64,000 nt of DNA from Desmodus rotundus (Eukaryota; Chordata; Mammalia; Chiroptera; Phyllostomidae). The stretch lies in contig NC_071397.1 in NCBI RefSeq assembly GCF_022682495.2, positions 30,705,427-30,769,426 on the forward strand, written 5' to 3'. A program made the position numbers and the translations under genes. A model generated the notes under the pieces. It was not told where the DNA came from, ran no database searches, and was given only the letters and a program-made list of their open reading frames with translations. Positions 47,641 to 59,430 of this stretch are shown one piece after another; positions within the stretch are counted from its first letter, which is position 1, and every line of letters starts with the position of its first letter.

Positions 47641-47730
47641 AAATAACACTGTGACTGGCACACAACAAACTTGTAATAAAGATTAGCCATTACTACTATT
47701 ATTATTATATTATTATATTTATTATTAGAA
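47641..47730 (+). repeat. MIR 3' end with (TTA)n
   Basis: 'gactggcacacaacaaactt' is followed by 'gtaataaagattagcc' and (ATT)n, the MIR tail and its simple repeat. Confidence 0.6.
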
Positions 47731-48534
47731 AGCATATAAATACACTTTGAATGAATAAAGTATTTTCTGTGTTACCATCTACATATGGGGTCCACTTGTT
47801 AATATAATATGTTAATAGGTGCCTAAACAGAACTGATTAAATTATTACAATTATTAAACAACTTATAAAGCATAGGTACAAGTCCAGCAAAAGGGATCCT
47901 GGCTCTGATCAGCTGATTTGCCAACAGGTCAGTATGAGCCCTGTACCTAAGGGTGTGTATAAACAATGGAAGAAATACTGAAGAATGCACTCATCAATGG
48001 TGGTTCATTCCGTGAGTGGGACTGGAGTGGAGGATGAAAAGACTATTTTGCCTGAGCATTGCTCTCATTCAAATTGTCATAACAAGCAGGTGTTACTTTT
48101 GTAATTACAAGCTGAAATTAAAAATAATGCTTCTCCAGAACAGTAACTAGTACATAACAGGTGCTCAATATTTGGTAACTGTTATTGTCGTCATTATAAC
48201 TGCCTCAAGTTCAATAAACTCTAGAAACCTCCGAGACAACCTCTACCATATCCCTGGGACCAATGAAATACTGACATGTGCAGCTTACTTACAACACATT
48301 TAAATACATGTAGAAGGCTTCATTCACTATGGGCTTGCCTCCATGAAAATTTTGTTTTGTTCCAAAAGTACAGTGTTTTTAAAGATAGAGTCACATTTTA
48401 TACTTAACTTGCTTGATCACATAGTAGCTGAAATTTATTACAAACAAAACAAATACAGTAATTACAATCAGTTTATTCCAAATGAATAATAATATGAGCC
48501 ACAGATTCTTAATTACATTTGTTGGTGACCATTG
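47731..48534. other. Mostly unassigned DNA
   Basis: A short MIR/L2 tail-like piece lies at 48138-48196 ('agtacataacaggtgctcaa'). The rest is unrecognised. Confidence 0.4.
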
Positions 48535-49070
48535 AGTGATTGTTTCATTCACAGACACATGTTGAGCATCTGCTGACTACCAGCCACCTGTGCAAGGTGC
48601 CAGGAAGGCCCCCGTGCAGAGACAGATAAGGCTCCTGCTGTCATGTTTTTGTTTCTAGAGGGGGTGACACTCAAATAAACCTATGTTCATATGTATTTGT
48701 GTGTGTATGTATGTATAGATAAATTGATAAAATCATTAGAGAATGTGATGAGAGCTAGGAATTTAATGAACAGGGTGCTATGATAGAAAATAACAGAAGG
48801 GCCTACTTTAAATACAACGATCAGAGAGGGCCTCTACGAGAGACCGAGAAGCTGCTGATCGGGAAGGAGCTGTCTATGAACAGCTGGGACATGGGTGTCC
48901 CCAGTAGGAGGGGCAGCCAGCCGCCAAGTGGGAAGGAGCATGTTCTGTGGTCCAGGGTGACCAGAGAACTCTAAAGTACAGTTATGGAGGCCCAAGGTGA
49001 GGTTGGAAAAGCAGACCTAGGCCAAGTCTTGCAGGAAACAATGAGGACTGGGCTTATTTCAAGGTGATAT
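48535..49070 (-). repeat. L2 3' portion, antisense
   Basis: 'attcacagacacatgttgag', 'aaggtgccaggaaggccccc', 'cagataaggctcctgctgtc', 'gaatgtgatgagagctagga' and 'agagggcctctacgagagac' follow the complemented L2 consensus closely. The 64-codon frame at 48780 is in this L2. Confidence 0.8.
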
Positions 49071-49764
49071 TCTAAGATAATAGCATGTATTAACATTAGG
49101 CCATACTATTAAAAGGCTTCATGAAATGTCCTTTAACAGTTAAGATAATACAGACACTACTATATACAAGAATACTTTAAAATGTATTTCTGTATAAGAT
49201 ATTACATGTTAATCACAAATAGTACTTAAAGAGCTAAAATGAATACAGAAAAAAAATTACAATGGCTATTGTTACATTGTTCTTAATTCTGCATAGGCCA
49301 GGACTGACATAGGAGAAAATAAAAGTTTTGTTTGTTCGTTTAAAAAAAAATTATAATGGGTCTCTTCCAGGGTCAAAATTACCAGCCTCAACTAAATTCT
49401 GTTTCTTTTATCTAGGGCACATTTTCAAGGCCTTGCTGAAAGGAATATAGTAACTGCTTTATTTTTATAACTGACTTCCTTTAAATTGCAGACTTTATTT
49501 TTGAGATTGCCTCAAGACTATGTGAGTCACTTGTATTTTTACATTAAAAAAACTTTAAATTTATAACAGAATTTTCTGTCAGTTTACCCAGAACATCTTA
49601 ATATGTTTTTTAAAATTGTCTAATGTTGTTCCATTTACTTTCCCATTTATTTGACCGTGTCTTTTTTTTAGTAGTACATCCTAAACCCCAGATCCTTTGC
49701 ACTTTCTTTTAGGTCATACAAATGACCACGTCTATGATGAGAATCCCCAAAGTAGAGTGTAGTT
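49071..49764. other. AT-rich unassigned DNA
   Basis: Nothing recognised. Confidence 0.4.
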
Positions 49765-49880
49765 TATTCAGCATTCATTTACTCATCAAAGATAAGTTCG
49801 TGATGTGTACCAAGAACCAGGCTAAATACTGTAAAGGAAACAGAGATGGTATCAGACCTGGTCCCTACATTCAGTTTAGT
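49765..49880 (-). repeat. Short L2 3' fragment, antisense
   Basis: 'cagcattcatttactcatca', 'tgatgtgtaccaagaaccag' and 'acctggtccctacattcagt' give the complemented L2 end. Confidence 0.6.
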
Positions 49881-49958
49881 AGCAGAGTTTCAATCTCATA
49901 CTCAAGTGAGAAGCAGAGCCTTTAATGTTTATATACCAAAAAAACCTCCAAAACATAA

Positions 49959-50522
49959 ATGGGTCCGCCCAGAGGTCTGTTTAGTTATTTCTGTAAAATA
50001 AAAGATGTATTTTTCATTTTCTGAAAATGAAAATTAATAACTTTATTGATTTTGATATTTTGAATATGTCTGCTACCTTCCACGTGATAGAACATTGATT
50101 GTTCTCAATTACTATCACTATGTGATCTCTATCAACTTCAACTGGTCCACCTGACTGAGGAACATGGTCCAGCGAGAAGTCTCCAGCATGAAACTTTGCA
50201 AACCACTTTTCACACATTTGATCAGTCACAGCACCTTCTCCATACACTGCACAAATCTTTTTTGTGTTTCAGTTGTGTTTTTACCTTTCTTTAAATAATA
50301 AAGCATAATATGCCAAAAATGTTGCATATTTTCCTCCATCTTCAATATTAAAATTGCTATGCAAAAATTCACCAATTTTGATTAGTTTCTTAAATGCATG
50401 CTGATAGGATGACAGCTGTCACAATACAATCTAACAAAATTGTTTTGAATGAAGTTAAAGACAAGTAAGCACTACTAGAACCATCCTACGGAAAAACCAA
50501 GTGAACCTTTTGGCCAATCCAA
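49959..50522 (-). mobile_element. Mariner deletion derivative (564 bp), both ends present
   Basis: Read on the minus strand, the 5' end at 50522 begins TTGGATTGGCCAAAAGGTTC. The other end, read on the plus strand from 49959, is the decayed inverted repeat ATGGGTCCGCCCAGAGGTCT. Inside is the start of a transposase (MEENMQHFWHIMLYYLKKGK near 50338) and its helix-turn-helix region. This is then joined directly to the 3' terminal sequence, so the catalytic part is deleted. The arrangement resembles a mariner family known from ruminant and bat genomes. The flanking TA is not preserved, which suggests an older insertion. Confidence 0.88.
50014..50247 (-). pseudogene. Mariner transposase N-terminal DNA-binding remnant
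   Basis: The fragment reads YGEGAVTDQMCEKWFAKFHA, then GDFSLDHVPQSGGPVEVD, VADIFKISKSI. This is the N-terminal helix-turn-helix region of mariner transposases (WFxKFxxGDxSLxDxxRSGRPxEVD), with Arg to Gly/Gln changes. A frameshift separates it from the start codon region at about 50338. No catalytic Asp is present. The protein would be at most a DNA-binding fragment, and the frameshift makes expression unlikely. Confidence 0.88.
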
Positions 50523-50689
50523 CTGTAGGAGTTTAGGGAAGTCATAGATCAAGTGGAATAAATTGTAATGGGAATTCACAGAATGAAGAAATTACTTCTA
50601 GCCACCAAAACACAGAGACAGGTATGTTAACCTGTTCATTATCCTTTAGTCCTAAAGTGACATTAAACGAGAGGTTTAAAGAATTACTC
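50523..50689. other. Unassigned spacer
   Basis: Nothing recognised between the mariner and the MIR. Confidence 0.4.
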
Positions 50690-50810
50690 AATCCAGCCTC
50701 CTTGCTTAAGATGTGACATGGAGGTTCAGAGAGGTCAGATTAGAATGCCTGCCCCACATTAGCCGGGGAGATTGTGCTGGAACCTGGTGGTTTCCCTCAC
50801 TGGCAGAGCT
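50690..50810 (-). repeat. MIR fragment, antisense
   Basis: 'gacatggaggttcagagagg', 'gattgtgctggaacctgg' and 'ctcactggcagagctgcatg' occur in complemented MIR order. Confidence 0.6.
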
Positions 50811-53427
50811 GCATGCTTTTCACCCTTGAGGGGCCATAGGTGTTGGTTTTCAACGGGAATGTTAAGTGTAAGAACCAAGGCTGATACAGAGAATGTGCTT
50901 TAGTCCCTTTTTATTTTTAAATAATTACAGCTCATTTTCAATGGACTGCTCATTGGAATTTGAGTGAGCAAGTACACTTTAATCGGATTCTTCTTATCTC
51001 AATACAAAGAAGATGGTTAAGGAAAGGTTAGATTTAATAAAATTAGTTGAGATGTTGATCGGTCACATGTAAAGCTGCTTCTTGATGTTCAGGTGGTCAC
51101 AGCACCAGAATGCTCTGTGAACAGAGTTTTTTGAGTCTTAGTCCCCAACATTTTAAAGAAGAGAAAAGAAGACTATTTGACCTACAAGTCTCAGATACTA
51201 ATTTCCCACAAGGTCTCTCAAGGCCTCTTTGTTCTGTGACTTAATTTACATTTTGTCCTTGTTTCAGTGCTAGGAGGAGAGGGGAAAAAGCTCCAGGTGG
51301 AATCTGTACTCTCGTCTGTTTGTTCTCAAGCCCAAAGTTCATGTCATGCAGAATAGAAACATAGACAGGAGCGTTGCTATTTGGGTGTGATTGGCATCTT
51401 GACTTCTGGTTGAATATTTTTCAGATGTGAAGGCTTTCTGTGTAGAAAGCAATCACTGTGTAAAAGGTCGCTGTTTCTTCTTCCTATTTTTGATTAAAAA
51501 AAGGACAAAACAACCACAAATTAGTCAGCTGGCCATGTCCACTTGGAGCTTATAAAGAGTGAAAACTTTGAATAAGTTGTAGATTGAACCTATATCAATA
51601 TTATTTTCCTGGTTTACAATTATTTTCAAATTATAAAGATTATACAATTTGGTACATAGGACATTTTCTATCTATATTTGCATATTATGATGGGGTGGAG
51701 GATATTTCCTTACATTTAAAAAAATTGAATTTATTATGAAAATTATGGCTTAGATATGCACATTATATATTATTTAAGTTAAATGATCACAAATTAACTT
51801 TTCTTTACATTGTCATTGATTGTGTGAACACAAGAAATTTTCAATTGTTCAAATGTTCTATTTCTTGAACACAAGAAATTTTTATAGTCAACATTTCCAT
51901 GATGATTTTAGAAAGTGTTTTATTTTCTAAAAATGGTTCTCCAAGTGGCCATAATTTAAGGGCATTAAATCCTAAATCAGGTGGAGAATGACTAGTGATG
52001 GTTAGAGACTGTTTTATCAGTACAGCTTCAGAAAGATTGCAGCTGGAATTGTCCCAACTACTTTTGTTTCTTTTTACCTCCCATGTCATTTCTAATATAG
52101 AGGATTTATATGGGGAATTCAACGTTATTCCTTTAAACTTGATCTTCAAAAAGAAATCCAAATCATTTGGGGGTTGGGAAAACATTTTATTAGAGAAAAA
52201 GAGAAAATGTTTCAGGAATACATGTTGTAGAAACCATCTTCGCTTCCTTACTCTGCCACTTGTTGACATGCCAAGTCAATCCACAGTTCAGATAAGGGCT
52301 AAACTGGATGGTAATGTGCTGATAGTAAGTGCCTGCCCCCGAGAAGCATGCAATATAAGATGCAGCATGCTTTTGATAGAAAACGTTCTAATGGCCTCTA
52401 GATAGGTCATTTGATAAAGTCATGGGGATATGTGACTATGGTCTAAATACAGATCTTTAAATACTTCTCAAGGATGGGCTTAGCAGATGCCCTCACTCAC
52501 TCACGGAGTCTCCATTCCTGAGCTTTATCCAAATGTAGTTTTTTGGACTTAGCTGCTACCTACATTCTTCTCTGCCATGATAACCATCCACAAGACCTTG
52601 TCAATATCACCAACTAATCTTTGAACAACAGAAAGTAAAATGACTGGGAAACAGCAGTCCACGTTTGGCCAGTGAAATGAATGGAGATTATACTTCAAAC
52701 ATATTTACATGATTTATAATTTTTCCCTTAAATTTTGTTGCTTTGCATACTTCTGTCTCCAAAGCTTAACCATGTTACTTCCTGCCCAGGGAAAGAGGAA
52801 GGTGGGTATACTGCTGCTACAAAAGTTTCATTGTTCTGCTTTTGTGTCTCAAAGCTGACTCTTTTATTATCACCTTCAACAAAGTAATGCTTTTGAAATA
52901 TAGGCTTTGTTAGAAAGAAGTAGATTTTCTGAATTATGTTAGATTCATTAAGATATCAAGAACTAGGTTAAGATCAGAGGATTCTCTTCATTGAATAGAA
53001 TGAGTACTCTTTCTGTCAGGAAGGCTAAGCCATAGTTCCCTGCTCCTCTGGGAAGAAAGGACATGTGACAGGGAGGAAACCCACTGAGCTCTTCCCCCTG
53101 AATTATTGTTCATAAAGAGAGAAAGAGGATAAGGCAGAGCTCTGAAAGACTGAGTTTGAACCCAAAAGGCACTGTTGAAAATTAAGGGAAAATGATTTAA
53201 TTTAGAAATGACCATTTCCGAATTTAAAATTTCCGAATTTAAAGTTAGTTCCTTAACCATTTTTGCCTCAGACTACACTTTCCCTGTAAGGACAAAAGTG
53301 TGCATTTATAAACTAACTCCCCTTATGGTGATGCGGTATGAACTTAGCAGACGGCTGTGTCTTGGCTTTTCAGTTTTCCCTTACATGATTGGGGGGGGAG
53401 GGTGTATGTGTACCAGAGCATCTCTTC
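50811..53427. other. Unassigned DNA holding the window's longest overlapping frames
   Basis: The two longest frames of the window, 142 codons minus (51841-52269) and 136 codons plus (51995-52405), overlap here on opposite strands. Neither has a motif I recognise. Two small duplications are present: GAACACAAGAAATTTT at 51826 and 51867, and TTTCCGAATTTAAAR twice at 53215-53244. No named repeat was identified. Confidence 0.45.
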
Positions 53428-54138
53428 TATATTAATTAGCTTATGCTGCCATAATAAAATACCATTGTCTGGGTGGCTCAAACAACAGAAATGTATGTAT
53501 GTGTGTTTGTATTTATTTATTGATTCACTTATTCATTTATTTCCGTTATAATTGATATACAACATAAGTTTCAGTAATAATCTGGCCCTTGTATACACTG
53601 AGAAATGATCACCATACTATGTCTAGTGACCATTACCATAAAAAATTACAAATTTTTTTTCTTGTGATGAGCACTTTTAGAATCTACTGTCCCAGCAACC
53701 TTCAAACACACACTGCAATACCATTGACTGTCGTTACCATGTCGCACGCCACATCCCCATGGCCTATTCGTTTCACAATGGGAAGTAACAGCAGTTTACT
53801 TTCTCACAGTTCTGGAGGCTAGAAATTCTAGGCTAGGCTTCCGGCATGATCAGTTACTTGTAAAGGCTATTTTCCTGGCTTGTAAATGGCCACCTTCTTG
53901 CAGCATCCTCAGGAGCCTGTCTGTTGGTACACGTGCATGGAGAAGGAAAACTAGCTCTCTGCTGTCTCTTCTTGTAAGGACACCAATCCTATTGGATCAG
54001 GCCCCCAATCTCATCAATCACATCATTTAACTGTATATCCTTTCTTAGAGGCCTTATGTCCCCAAATAGCCACACTGCATTTGGGGTAACAGCTTCAACC
54101 TATGAATTTGAGGGGACACAAACATTCATTCCATAACA
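53428..54138 (-). mobile_element. MaLR-type solo LTR, antisense, split by an L1
   Basis: The left part reads 'ttagcttatgctgccataat', 'tgtctgggtggctcaaacaa'. The right part reads 'tttctcacagttctggaggc', 'cttgtaaggacaccaatcct', 'cttcaacctatgaatttgag' and 'gacacaaacattcattccat', ending ATAACA. This is the complemented order of an MLT1/MST-like LTR of the ERVL-MaLR group. Net length without the L1 insert is about 420 bp, a normal LTR size. No internal retroviral sequence or coding region is present. Confidence 0.78.
53499..53786 (-). mobile_element. L1 3' fragment nested in the LTR, antisense
   Basis: 'attcatttatttccgttata', 'attgatatacaacataagtt', 'gagaaatgatcaccatacta' and 'catccccatggcctattcg' are complemented L1 3' end. 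AACAGAAATGTAT (53484) and AACAGCAGTTTACT (53787) flank it as an eroded duplication. Excising it rejoins the LTR. Confidence 0.75.
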
Positions 54139-57019
54139 CCTTCAAACCTACAGTATTGTTTTCATATACTATAACATGATGTTAATCTCACTTTAATTAT
54201 ACGAAGTGGGCTATAAATAGCATTCATGTCTACCTCCAAAACCATATTAGAAATGTTTAAAACCTCGTCTCCCAACTAATGCTAAGCACTTATGTTTTAT
54301 AACTTTAGGTTCTATACTTTCATTATTATGTTTTTAAAATTTACAACTAGCAGAATCAAACTTAGACTTGTGTAAGAAAACAATGTAGCAGGGGGATTCA
54401 GGGATAGCTCAGGATATCCATCAGGACCTCCTTCATAATCTGTGCTTTCTTCTCTTTTATTGGTGTGTTTTCTCTGCCTCTATGTGTAAAGATGACAGAA
54501 CATGACAAACTCATCTATGAGCCTGCATTACCTCCTAGCCATAGCGCTACTGACTGTCTGACTGATGTTTAGCTGGCATCCTTATACACGGGGACTCTGA
54601 AGGTGTGGAGCAGGGGCCCAGGCTGCACAAATCCCTGAAGGGACAGCGATGGAATAAAATGGTGCAGACTGATTTTGAAGGCCCACCCTGCTGTCGGAGG
54701 GGCAGGTCTCAGGAATAAAAACAAAACAAAACAGGAGTGTTGCTGCAAAGCTACTTCTAATCTGCCTAATAAAATTGTACTGGGTTGGATTAATTCTATG
54801 AAGTTCAAATTAATAATGAAGTCAGTTTATAGAAATAACAATTGATAAGCAGTACCAAATCAGAGGTAGTAACTGGTATATCATCATTAATAAAGTTAAA
54901 GTTTGCATATGGGATGACAGACCTACTTGCATCGATGCGGTTTCATGGGAATTTTAGAAATGTTTTGCTCAATCACATTTTCCTTAGAGCAATACCCAAA
55001 TTGGTGTGAAACACTTCTCAATGATTGCTCTGTGCAGAAAGTGTAATACTGAAGTAAATTAATTACTTTTGGAAGGAGGCATAGTTCACTTACATATAAT
55101 TTTAGAAAAGTGGTAAAATAAACTTCTTCATATTAATGACGAGTTCCATTACCCGCCACTAAAACGATTAAACCTTGACATACATTTTCAATTTTAGCTT
55201 TGTTTTAGAATAATAGAGAATAGAAATAATAATATATTTATAAGTCAGGAGATACTAATGTGCAGCAAGGTTTCTTTGCAGAGATATTTAAAATTTCTGG
55301 TTATAAAAAGCAAGTCAACTAAAATTCAAAAAGAATGCAAAAGCCATAAAATAAAATAGCCATTGAAAATATTTAATGAAGTGTGAACAAAGCTCTGGTG
55401 CTTTATATGGTAGTCCCTTTCATTAGTTTCTTCTCTAAAGCCTGAACAATTAGGCTGGGATGCTAAAATCATCGCAAAACTTCAGTAGCACTTTGGGGAA
55501 TGAGGTATTTTGAAGAAGGAGTTATTGCGTAAGAAATACAAACATAAAAATAATTTTATCTCATCACAGACATCAGGGTGTGCTTTCTATGGGAGTTGGG
55601 TGAAAAGAGAACAGGGAAATTTTAAAATTATAGGCAGCAGAACCCTTGCAAATATGCAGAAGAGAAACTAGCTAGTGAGGCTACTATTTTAGAAACTGTT
55701 TTTCTTTTTCAATATTGTAACTTCGTTTTCATGTGTTATGCTTTCAAGGTAACAATCATCCCAAGTATCAGTAACATCACTGCCTCTTTTCTAATTTTTA
55801 GATTTTTTACTTTCTTATTGATATGCATTGGAAATGAGTGTCGGAACAATACTAATAATGGTGCTGATTTGTCCTGGTTTTGTTCCTGACTTGAATGGAA
55901 ATGCTACTGCTATTACAGTATGCGTGGTCCTGGCTATTAGTTGGTGACATGGACAAATAGATATACAGAGGTTCAGACAGAAATATGGTTATGATATGTC
56001 TATCTTTTCTTTAAATTATGTGTTGTTAAGTTTTCCTAGTAAGAGTCTGTGGGTTCTGTAAATTGGCAAGAATCCCAATTCCTTTGGATGGTTCCATGAG
56101 TGTAGAAGCATTTTGACAGCTTGAAACAACTGGAGTCTGGCATTTTAAGTTAAGGAAATATAATACTTTGGTAACCTGTAAAATTTCTCCAGTGTTATGA
56201 ATGTTTAAGTACTACACCTCATGTAGTGAATGCTAGTGACACCTTGCTGTTTAGTAGCGTGGCATCAAGTGGGCAGGGTGCCTGCATCTCCCGCCAGCCT
56301 GGCCAATGTTGTTCATCGGTGGAGGGATGAGATGTTTTCAGGGGGCATACTCCCCATCTTTTGTAGTTAGCCCGTACTTCTGACCGTCCTCTCCCATGTT
56401 GCTATTGTAACTTTTTTCATAATTTCTCCCACTTTTATGTCACTTTACTGCTTTTAAGAAGGATAGTTGAATGTCAACTTTCAGTATTGTACTATAATTT
56501 GGATTGAAATACTCTTTATCAGAGAGACATTTCTCAAAATTTGAGATATTAAGTTGATGTTCCCTAATTTTAGCATCAGGATTAGCTTTTCTGATTTATT
56601 GTTTTTCATTCATCTCAGTGAGTTTCCAGGAGTTGTGACACGCAAAGGGAAGGAAGCAGTGTGAGTGTGCCCTTGTGTCCTGTCTTTCTTTGATATCAGT
56701 ACATGACGAGACTTCTTATAAGTCATGTGACAAAAATGCCCTGATTCATAGCTAAAGCCAAAAAAATACTTGGGAAGTAATTCGAAACAATTTAAACTTC
56801 CTCCTATAAATAATTTATTTTTTATTGATTGAGTTTGAGATACAGAAAGTTTCAAGTTACAAAAATGTATTCATAAAGTATATCTGGACTATATTAAATA
56901 CACTATGTAAATATAGTTTGAAAAACTAATGGCTAAAAAGTTCATTGTCTCTAAGCCTTGGTATAATAGTTCCTTCTACATTTTTTTTCCAGTTTCTCAT
57001 TATTACAGTTTTCTGTTAT
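54139..57019. other. Unassigned AT-rich DNA, ~2.9 kb
   Basis: No frame longer than 81 codons and no repeat family that I can name. Slightly GC-richer patches occur near 54600-54700 and 56270-56400. Confidence 0.45.
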
Positions 57020-57812
57020 TCAGCCTATGGCCATACTTAAAGTTTATCCATCTGAAAACAAGCAAACAAACTTTACCCTAACGCATTCACCCCACTATAC
57101 TGCTGCTCTACCTTCTCCTCCCTGTTTACCCATAAACCTCTTCAGTGGAAGGGACTACTTCTTTACCTCCCTTAGTTTGACGATTGCCCTGGCCACTGCA
57201 CTGAAACCTGCCCCTCGACTACAGATGCATTTCTAGTTGCCTGATTCAATTGGTTTGTTCTCATTGTCATATTGCTTACTCCGCTTTAGACATTCGGCAC
57301 TGTTGATAATTCTCTCCTTCACAAAGTTCTCTCCTTTCACTACTTTTGCAGATGCTAATCTACTCAGGTCCTCTAAATAATCCTTTCTGCAAGATTTCCT
57401 TCTATCAACCCTGTTCTACCCATTTATTAAATGATTTTCAGTTCCCTCTATGATGCACCCATAAACAGACACACACACACAGACAAATTATATTGTGCAT
57501 TCTATCTACTGAATTTTGCTGTCTGTATATTTCTGTCCTTTTATATTTAAAACACCCAAACAAAACACAAATACTCTGCTTTTAGTCAATTTATTTCCCA
57601 ATGTCAATTAAAGTAATCAATTCCACTCTTTCTCGGATGCCAGAAATCTCAGAGTCAGCCTAAAGCAGGAAACTTGATCTCCTTAGATTACCACATGAGA
57701 CCCTCCATGGTCTGACCACATGCCACATTCCCAGACCCTACATCAGCCCAGTCTTACTCTGCGTCCCTATTGTGCTCTTCAGTCTTAAACAACATGCTTC
57801 TTTGCATGTCTG
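57020..57812 (+). repeat. L2 portion, sense, with target of mariner copy 2
   Basis: 'ttcggcactgttgataattc', then 'tctccttcacaaagttctct', corresponds to the L2 RT motif of the AFDTVDHSLL type. 'acccataaacagacac' and later 'accctccatggtctgaccac' and 'cagtcttactctgcgtccc' continue in order. The fragment ends where the mariner inserts at TA 57813-57814. Confidence 0.7.
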
Positions 57813-57814
57813 TA

Positions 57815-58390
57815 TTTGAGGGGGGACCTCCCCAAAATGGAATTTTTTTATAAAAATGTGTTTATTCTTACATATTTAAACTTCAGTCACTGCCAAAGTA
57901 CTCTCCATTGAATGCAATACACCTATCGAGACATTATTTTCACTGTTCAAAACAGTGGAAATGAGTTTATGAACTCATCAATTTTTATGACTTTTAGTGC
58001 TTCTGCTGTATTTTGTTTAGCCATATTAGTAAAACGTTTCCCTTTTGAGGCTTTTTTCATCCCGGGAAACAAAAAAAAAGTCACTCGGAGATTAGGTGAA
58101 TAGGGAGGGTGGGGCACAGGGATCATGCTGTTTTTGATTAAAAACTGCTGAACACTCAGTGTGTTGTGGGCAGGTGTACTTGTAAATCACCCATCATGAA
58201 ATGGAAAAACATGTTGAAAGGGTCTTCAAAAAAATTCACTGAAGCTGAACGCAGCCTCTCACAACACCAGCAGGCGCACTGATAAAGATTGGTCCCTAGG
58301 TACCAATTGGTACCTAGCAGGGTAAGCCTGTAGTACAAGGGGCCTGCCCTTCAGAAGATAATCCTGGGGTCTTTTAGGGGTCCTTCCATG
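57815..58390 (-). mobile_element. Mariner deletion derivative, copy 2 (576 bp)
   Basis: The ends are TTTGAGGGGGGACCTCCCC (from 57815) and, complemented, CATGGAAGGACCCCTAAAAG (from 58390). TA lies outside both (57813-57814, 58391-58392). Read on the minus strand it follows the same order as copy 1: GGGCAGGCCCCTTGTACTAC, 'gaggctgcgttcagcttcag', 'tgaatttttttgaagaccct', then transposase remnants. The remnants are QQFLIKNSMIPVPHPPYSPN, GKRFTNMAKQNTAEALK and CLDRCIAFNGEYF. The N-terminal half is missing at the same place as in copy 1. A 22-bp perfect palindrome lies at 58296-58317. Confidence 0.9.
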
Positions 58391-58884
58391 TATTTTACTT
58401 TGCTTTTCTCCTGTTCTAAAATATCTTCTCTCATTGTACAAAATAAGCAATGAAATTTTGCTAAGTAAATAAGAGTCAACAAAGAAGGATAGGAAAAAAA
58501 TATCAAGCATTTCATTTCATTTCCATGGATGAACACAGCCCAATACTTTGATTAATCTAGTGCTCAATTTTATCATTTATTTAAATACAGGCCCTAGCAT
58601 AAATAGTTTCCTAGAGCTACATTACAATGAATCTGTAGTCTTTGAGATTTCATGACAGTAAGTAACCAGGACCACCGCTCTGGTATTCTGAGTAGCAGAA
58701 GGACCTTATTCTGCACGAAGTATGGTGTAGGAAATGTTCTTCATAAATGAATGGAAAGGAGGACATGGAATTCCACATCAGGGGTTGAAACACTCATTTT
58801 ATCATCTTCACAGTCTTATCATGTAAGCCAGTCAAGTCATTTAAAAATCATTTAAAGTTAAACACAATACGGCAGAAATTTGTT
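58391..58884. other. Unassigned DNA
   Basis: Nothing recognised. Confidence 0.4.
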
Positions 58885-58895
58885 GAAGTTCCCCA

Positions 58896-59128
58896 TTGTG
58901 TCCTGGCTGGTATGGTTCAGTGGACTGAGTGCTGGCCTTTGAATCAACCGGTCTCCTGTTAGATGCCCAATCGGGGCACATGCCCGGGTCGCAGGCTAAG
59001 TCTCCAGTTGGGGGCATGTGAGAGGCAACCGATAGATGTATCCCCTCACACATCCATGTTTCTCTCCCTCTCTTTCTCCCTCCCTCCCCCTCTCTCTTTA
59101 ACAGTAAATAAATAAAATCTTAAAAAAA
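58896..59128 (+). mobile_element. Ves SINE, sense
   Basis: 'tcctggctggtatggttcag' and 'tggactgagtgctggc' form the head. 'gcacatgcccgggtcgcagg' and 'atgtgagaggcaacc' follow, then CT-rich sequence and an AATAAATAAAATCTTAAAA tail. GAAGTTCCCCA (58885-58895) and GAAGTTCCGCA (59129-59139) form the target-site duplication. Confidence 0.94.
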
Positions 59129-59299
59129 GAAGTTCCGCAGCAAGAGACCCTAGGACCACAACTAACACCTCATCTTCTGACTCTTCCTGGTCCATTTTAC
59201 GGCTACAGGCAGTCTCAGTTATAACTTTGTAAACTTTCCCACAAATCTTAGTAGGTTAAAAACACAGAGAAAAAAATCAAGAAATTTGGATTATCAGGA

Positions 59300-59430
59300 C
59301 TTGTTTTAATTGAAGTAAAATCAGTATACACCATTCTGTAAGTCTCAGCTGTACAGCATTATAACCCATTATTGGCATGCACTGTAAAGTGATCCACAGC
59401 ATCAGTCCAGTTACCAGGATTTGACATCTT
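59300..59430 (-). mobile_element. Short L1 3' fragment, antisense
   Basis: 'ttgttttaattgaagtaaaa', 'gtaagtctcagctgtacagc' and 'gtaaagtgatccacagcatc' fit a complemented L1 3' end. Confidence 0.6.

Noticed and set aside
58156..58338. Cys-rich 60-codon minus-strand frame
   Set aside because: It crosses the 5' block and deletion junction of mariner copy 2 and is out of frame with the transposase remnant.
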